Source: Dyadobacter sp. CY345 (lineage in GTDB: Bacteria; Bacteroidota; Bacteroidia; Cytophagales; Spirosomataceae). From it: a stretch of 64,000 nucleotides of DNA. The stretch's first letter is position 1. Every line of letters begins with the position of its first letter. The position numbers and the translations under genes are program-made. Location of the stretch: positions 248,001 through 312,000 of the forward strand of contig NZ_JAKFFS010000004.1 in NCBI RefSeq assembly GCF_021502725.1. The letters run 5' to 3'. Positions 61,217-64,000 of this stretch are shown in pieces. The notes beneath the pieces are model-generated. The model searched no databases, was not told where the DNA came from, and saw nothing but the letters and a program-made list of their open reading frames with translations.

Positions 61217-61735
61217 CTAAAAGTGTCTTTCTCCAATTTCTCTCTTACCTAACATTACCGCACCTACCATCGCTACCAAAAGCAAAATGGAGGCTAATTC
61301 GAAAGGAAGTAAATATTCACGGAAAAGCAGCTTCCCAAGGCTTTCGATCATACCAACCTGAGAGTCGAAGTTGTTCGGATCTGCCGGTGCGATGATCGTT
61401 TTGCGATAAGCGCCAAAAAGAATTACAAAAACAGTTCCGCCGACAATCGCTGCCGCAATTTTCGTAAGACTGTTCTTAGCCTCCTCATGAACATCCTTCA
61501 CGTTAAGGAACATAATCACGAACAAAAATAGCACCATAATTGCACCAGCATAAACGATGATATTCACTGCTGCAAGAAATTGGGCATTCAATAAAATATA
61601 ATGACCTGAAAGCGTGAAAAACGTCAGGATCAAGTAAAGAACACTGTGGATAGGGTTTTTAGACAGAATAACCATCAGCGCACTAAGCACAGTCAAAAAA
61701 GACAAAAAATAAAAGAATGATAGCGTCGGATTCAT
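61217..61735 (-). CDS. nuoJ: NADH-quinone oxidoreductase subunit J (main operon copy)
   Basis: A 172-residue membrane protein with five helices. FLSFLTVLSALMVILSKNPI, QFLAAVNIIVYAGAIMVLFL and the C-terminal YLLPFELASILLLVAMVGAV match NuoJ. Its helix 3 (GAIMVLFLFVIMFLN) differs from the paralogue at 25675-26208 (GGILVLLIFGIML), so the two are old duplicates rather than recent ones. It is the last gene of the minus-strand G-H-I-J series, after which a terminator, not nuoK, follows. Confidence 0.93.
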   Translation of the reverse strand: MNPTLSFFYFLSFLTVLSALMVILSKNPIHSVLYLILTFFTLSGHYILLNAQFLAAVNIIVYAGAIMVLFLFVIMFLNVKDVHEEAKNSLTKIAAAIVGGTVFVILFGAYRKTIIAPADPNNFDSQVGMIESLGKLLFREYLLPFELASILLLVAMVGAVMLGKREIGERHF

Positions 61736-61765
61736 AATGCTTGCGGATCAAAAATAAAGTTAAAA

Positions 61766-62359
61766 TCAAGGAATAGCTCTTGGTACAACATTGGTTGCTT
61801 CGCCATTCGCCCTTTTCATGTCCAATAAGCGAGCTTCTTCCTTAGTCCATGCTTCACGTGTGTAACGATTGTTCATGTCTTCAACCAATAAATCTTTCCC
61901 CCAGATCACCTGGTTGCGATCATTGAAAACCGGAATAAATTCATCATGGCGCAAATATACTGCCTGTTTTGGACAAGCTTCTTCACACAATCCACAAAAG
62001 ATGCAACGCAGCATATTTACCTCATAAACAGCAGCGTATTTTTCTTCTCTGTAAAGTGTTTCCTCGCCTTTTTCACGTTCTGCTGCAATCATGGATATCG
62101 CCTCCGCCGGGCAGGCCACAGCACAAAGGCCGCAAGCTGTACAACGTTCACGCCCTTCTGCATCACGTTTTAGTATATGTCGTCCACGAAATACCGGGCC
62201 GAGATATCTCTTTACCTCAGGATATTCAATGGTTACTTTCTTCTTGAAAAAGTGCTTTAGAGTAATTGCCATACCGGTCGCGATAGCGGGTAGGTAGGCG
62301 CGCTCCATCAGCGTCATTTCTTTATTGCTTACTTGCTTCGAGCGATTGGTCAATTGCAT
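61766..62359 (-). CDS. nuoI: NADH-quinone oxidoreductase subunit I (main operon copy)
   Basis: A 197-residue protein of normal NuoI length, without the repetitive tail of the paralogue. The two 4Fe-4S motifs are CTACGLCAVACPAEAI and CIFCGLCEEACPKQAVYL, each with four cysteines. They pass electrons toward the quinone site of complex I. It lies 22 bases downstream of nuoH and 30 bases upstream of nuoJ on the same strand. The C-terminal part (LLVEDMNNRYTREAWTKEEA) is short and helical. Confidence 0.95.
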   Translation of the reverse strand: MQLTNRSKQVSNKEMTLMERAYLPAIATGMAITLKHFFKKKVTIEYPEVKRYLGPVFRGRHILKRDAEGRERCTACGLCAVACPAEAISMIAAEREKGEETLYREEKYAAVYEVNMLRCIFCGLCEEACPKQAVYLRHDEFIPVFNDRNQVIWGKDLLVEDMNNRYTREAWTKEEARLLDMKRANGEATNVVPRAIP

Positions 62360-62381
62360 GGCAATACTAGTTTTTTGTTAC

Positions 62382-63461
62382 TTAGTTCAACAGAGAAGTA
62401 ATAAATGGCTTTAAGAAAAGCACACTTGCTCCGGTGATGATAATATTAATAATAGCCAAAGGAATAAGTTTCTTCCAGCCCAGATTCATCAACTGGTCAT
62501 AGCGGAAACGTGGAAGCGTCCACCTTACCCACATGTAAAAGAAGATAAAGAACAAAGCTTTTCCAAAGAATACACCGGTACCAATTAAGGTCGCAATATT
62601 ATGGCCTGTTGTCGATCCCAGGGAAGCCGTCAGCTGATTGTAAACCCAATCCATTCCAGGGTAATTATAACCTCCAAAATAAAGTGTTGAAATAATCGCG
62701 GAGGAAACGAACATGTTGATGTATTCCGCGAACAGATAAAATCCAAGTTTCATACTTCCGTACTCGGTGTGGTATCCGCCTACCAATTCCGTTTCGCATT
62801 CCGGAAGGTCGAAAGGAACACGGTTACATTCTGCAAAAGAGCAGGTAAGGAAAATAATGAAACCAAGCGGCTGATAAAAAATGTTCCAGTTTCCACCATG
62901 CTGCTGCGACACGATTTCGCCAAGCGATAGAGAACTGCTCATCATTAAAATTGCTATCAGGGAAAGCCCCATAGCTACCTCATAGCTAATATTCTGAGAT
63001 GCTGCACGGATTGCACCAAGCAAAGAGAATTTATTATTAGAAGCCCAGCCACCAATCATAATACCGTAAACACCAAGGGCAACTACGCCAAAAACGTATA
63101 GAATACCAATATTTGACTCGACGCCCTGAAGTACGACTTCAACGCCATCATACCGAATTGTGCTGCCAAATGGAATAACCGCACTGGCCAGTAGCGCTGT
63201 AAGCATAGCCAAACTTGGCCCTGCTATAAAAAGCCATTTGCTGGCAAGAGCCGGAATAAAATCTTCTTTAAAAAACATTTTACCCGCATCTGCAAGAGGC
63301 TGCAATAATCCGCCCGGTCCCGCTCTGTTAGGCCCCATCCGGTCCTGGATAAAACCGGCAACTTTGCGCTCGCCCCAGGTAGAGTACATCGCAATCACCA
63401 GCGTTAATACAAAAACAACCAGAATTGTTATTGTCTTGATAATAAACTCCGTTAATTCCAT
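62382..63461 (-). CDS. nuoH: NADH-quinone oxidoreductase subunit H
   Basis: A 359-residue protein with eight or more membrane helices. STWGERKVAGFIQDRMGPNR and GPGGLLQPLADAGKMFFKED form the conserved loop near the quinone chamber, and FAECNRVPFDLPECETELVG is the highly conserved acid-rich loop of NuoH. It anchors the peripheral arm to the membrane arm of complex I. It is 34 bases from nuoG and 22 from nuoI, all on the minus strand. Confidence 0.97.
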   Translation of the reverse strand: MELTEFIIKTITILVVFVLTLVIAMYSTWGERKVAGFIQDRMGPNRAGPGGLLQPLADAGKMFFKEDFIPALASKWLFIAGPSLAMLTALLASAVIPFGSTIRYDGVEVVLQGVESNIGILYVFGVVALGVYGIMIGGWASNNKFSLLGAIRAASQNISYEVAMGLSLIAILMMSSSLSLGEIVSQQHGGNWNIFYQPLGFIIFLTCSFAECNRVPFDLPECETELVGGYHTEYGSMKLGFYLFAEYINMFVSSAIISTLYFGGYNYPGMDWVYNQLTASLGSTTGHNIATLIGTGVFFGKALFFIFFYMWVRWTLPRFRYDQLMNLGWKKLIPLAIINIIITGASVLFLKPFITSLLN

Positions 63462-63495
63462 TTTTTACTTCACAGTTAAATATTGATGGCAGAAA

Positions 63496-64000
63496 TTACT
63501 TTCTGTTATCTGTTAATAGCGAACGATGATTTGCTTTATCGTTATTTTCTATGCTCTGATGACGGACCGTTTCAGCATCTGTTGTGTAATCGCGGTCGTC
63601 GTCAATTGGTTTAAACTGGGTTGCAGCAAGTTTAAGTGCAAAGTCCGGTTTCGCAATAAGATCCTTCGGATATTTATTGGCAGAAATTACTGAACTGCGT
63701 TTCACTTTTGTTGGCCCTTCAATTGTCCAGTCGCTTGTTTTCTTCCTTTCAAAACGACATGTGTTGCAAATAAACTCGTTCACTTCTCCCCACATATTCT
63801 TGCGGGCAGTGACACGGATCACTTCATCACCGCGATACCAAAGCGTAACTTTTCCACTGCATTTATCACAGTCGCAATGCGCGTCTACCGGTTTTGAGAA
63901 CCATACGCGGCTCTTGAAACGATATGTTTTGTCTGTCAAAGCACCTACCGGGCAAACGTCAATTACATTTCCTGAAAAGTCATTATCGATTGCTTTTTCG
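63496..64000 (-). CDS. nuoG: NADH-quinone oxidoreductase subunit G, 3' part, short form
   Basis: The frame continues from the right edge; the first codon in the window is at about 63999, and the TTG at 63939 is an internal leucine. NVIDVCPVGALTDKTYRFKS is the NuoG 4Fe-4S segment with the conserved CPVGALT. Cysteines CDCDKC and ICNTC follow. The protein ends about 150 residues after this motif, so the large molybdopterin-oxidoreductase-like domain of E. coli NuoG is absent; shorter NuoG of this kind occurs in Bacteroidota as far as I recall. Confidence 0.9.
   Translation of the reverse strand, partial: EKAIDNDFSGNVIDVCPVGALTDKTYRFKSRVWFSKPVDAHCDCDKCSGKVTLWYRGDEVIRVTARKNMWGEVNEFICNTCRFERKKTSDWTIEGPTKVKRSSVISANKYPKDLIAKPDFALKLAATQFKPIDDDRDYTTDAETVRHQSIENNDKANHRSLLTDNRK

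Noticed and set aside
63496..63939. Free-standing 147-residue protein starting at the TTG at 63939
   Set aside because: The frame is open through the window edge and encodes the conserved CPVGALT of NuoG just upstream, so the TTG is internal.

Overview
The window is a piece of a Bacteroidota chromosome, most likely a Cytophagales member of the Dyadobacter/Spirosoma type (inference from gene content, not from a search). Pointers are a type IX secretion (T9SS) C-terminal domain at the left edge, the gliding/T9SS genes gldH and porT, a BatD protein, an ExbB-ExbD-ExbD-TonB operon, the long form of amidophosphoribosyltransferase, and promoters of the Bacteroidota form TTTG-N19-TAnnTTTG. Almost everything is ordinary core genome. 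There is no prophage, complete insertion sequence, CRISPR array or rRNA.

Layout. 1-5 kb: end of a large secreted adhesin-like protein, YbaB nucleoid protein, a glycosyltransferase, PspC-like protein, cold-shock protein and lysS. 5-14 kb: AsmA-like protein, an OmpR-type response regulator, a secreted propeller-like protein, an AI-2E family permease, gldH, and a two-gene membrane Fe-S oxidoreductase module. 14-19 kb: tRNA-Phe, a small VapBC-like toxin-antitoxin pair, a PD-(D/E)XK-like protein, an outer-membrane protein, menG/ubiE overlapping porT, two tandem tRNA-Val genes, and a phosphoesterase. 19-27 kb: heparinase-like protein and glycosyltransferase, mgsA, a thioredoxin-like protein, then an isolated nuoI-nuoJ-nuoK set whose NuoI carries a roughly 300-residue repetitive tail. 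27-38 kb: purF, recO, a divergent metal-handling locus (His-rich lipoprotein and DUF3299-like protein versus a MerC-like membrane protein) with a perfect 17-bp palindrome between them, lptB, recJ, ruvX, def, a nitrilase-family amidase and gatC. 38-45 kb: a seven-gene Ton energisation operon that also carries a PstS-like lipoprotein and a TPR protein. 45-61 kb: batD, aroC, apbE, a Gfo/Idh oxidoreductase with a SUMF1-like partner, an ABC-F protein, an MNT nucleotidyltransferase with a broken HEPN partner, dedA, gamma carbonic anhydrase, yqgE, a membrane phosphoesterase and gcvP. 61-64 kb: the 3' end of a complex I operon (nuoG-H-I-J, minus strand) that stops at a terminator without nuoK.

How it fits together. 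The window holds two separate partial complex I gene sets: G-H-I-J on the right and I-J-K in the middle. The second set supplies the only NuoK seen here. Outer-membrane and secretion functions recur (T9SS cargo, GldH, PorT, LptB, TonB system). The best candidates for something new are the repetitive NuoI tail, the palindrome-controlled metal locus, and a palindromic operator candidate before the Fe-S oxidoreductase operon. None is a complete novel multi-gene system, and I do not claim one.
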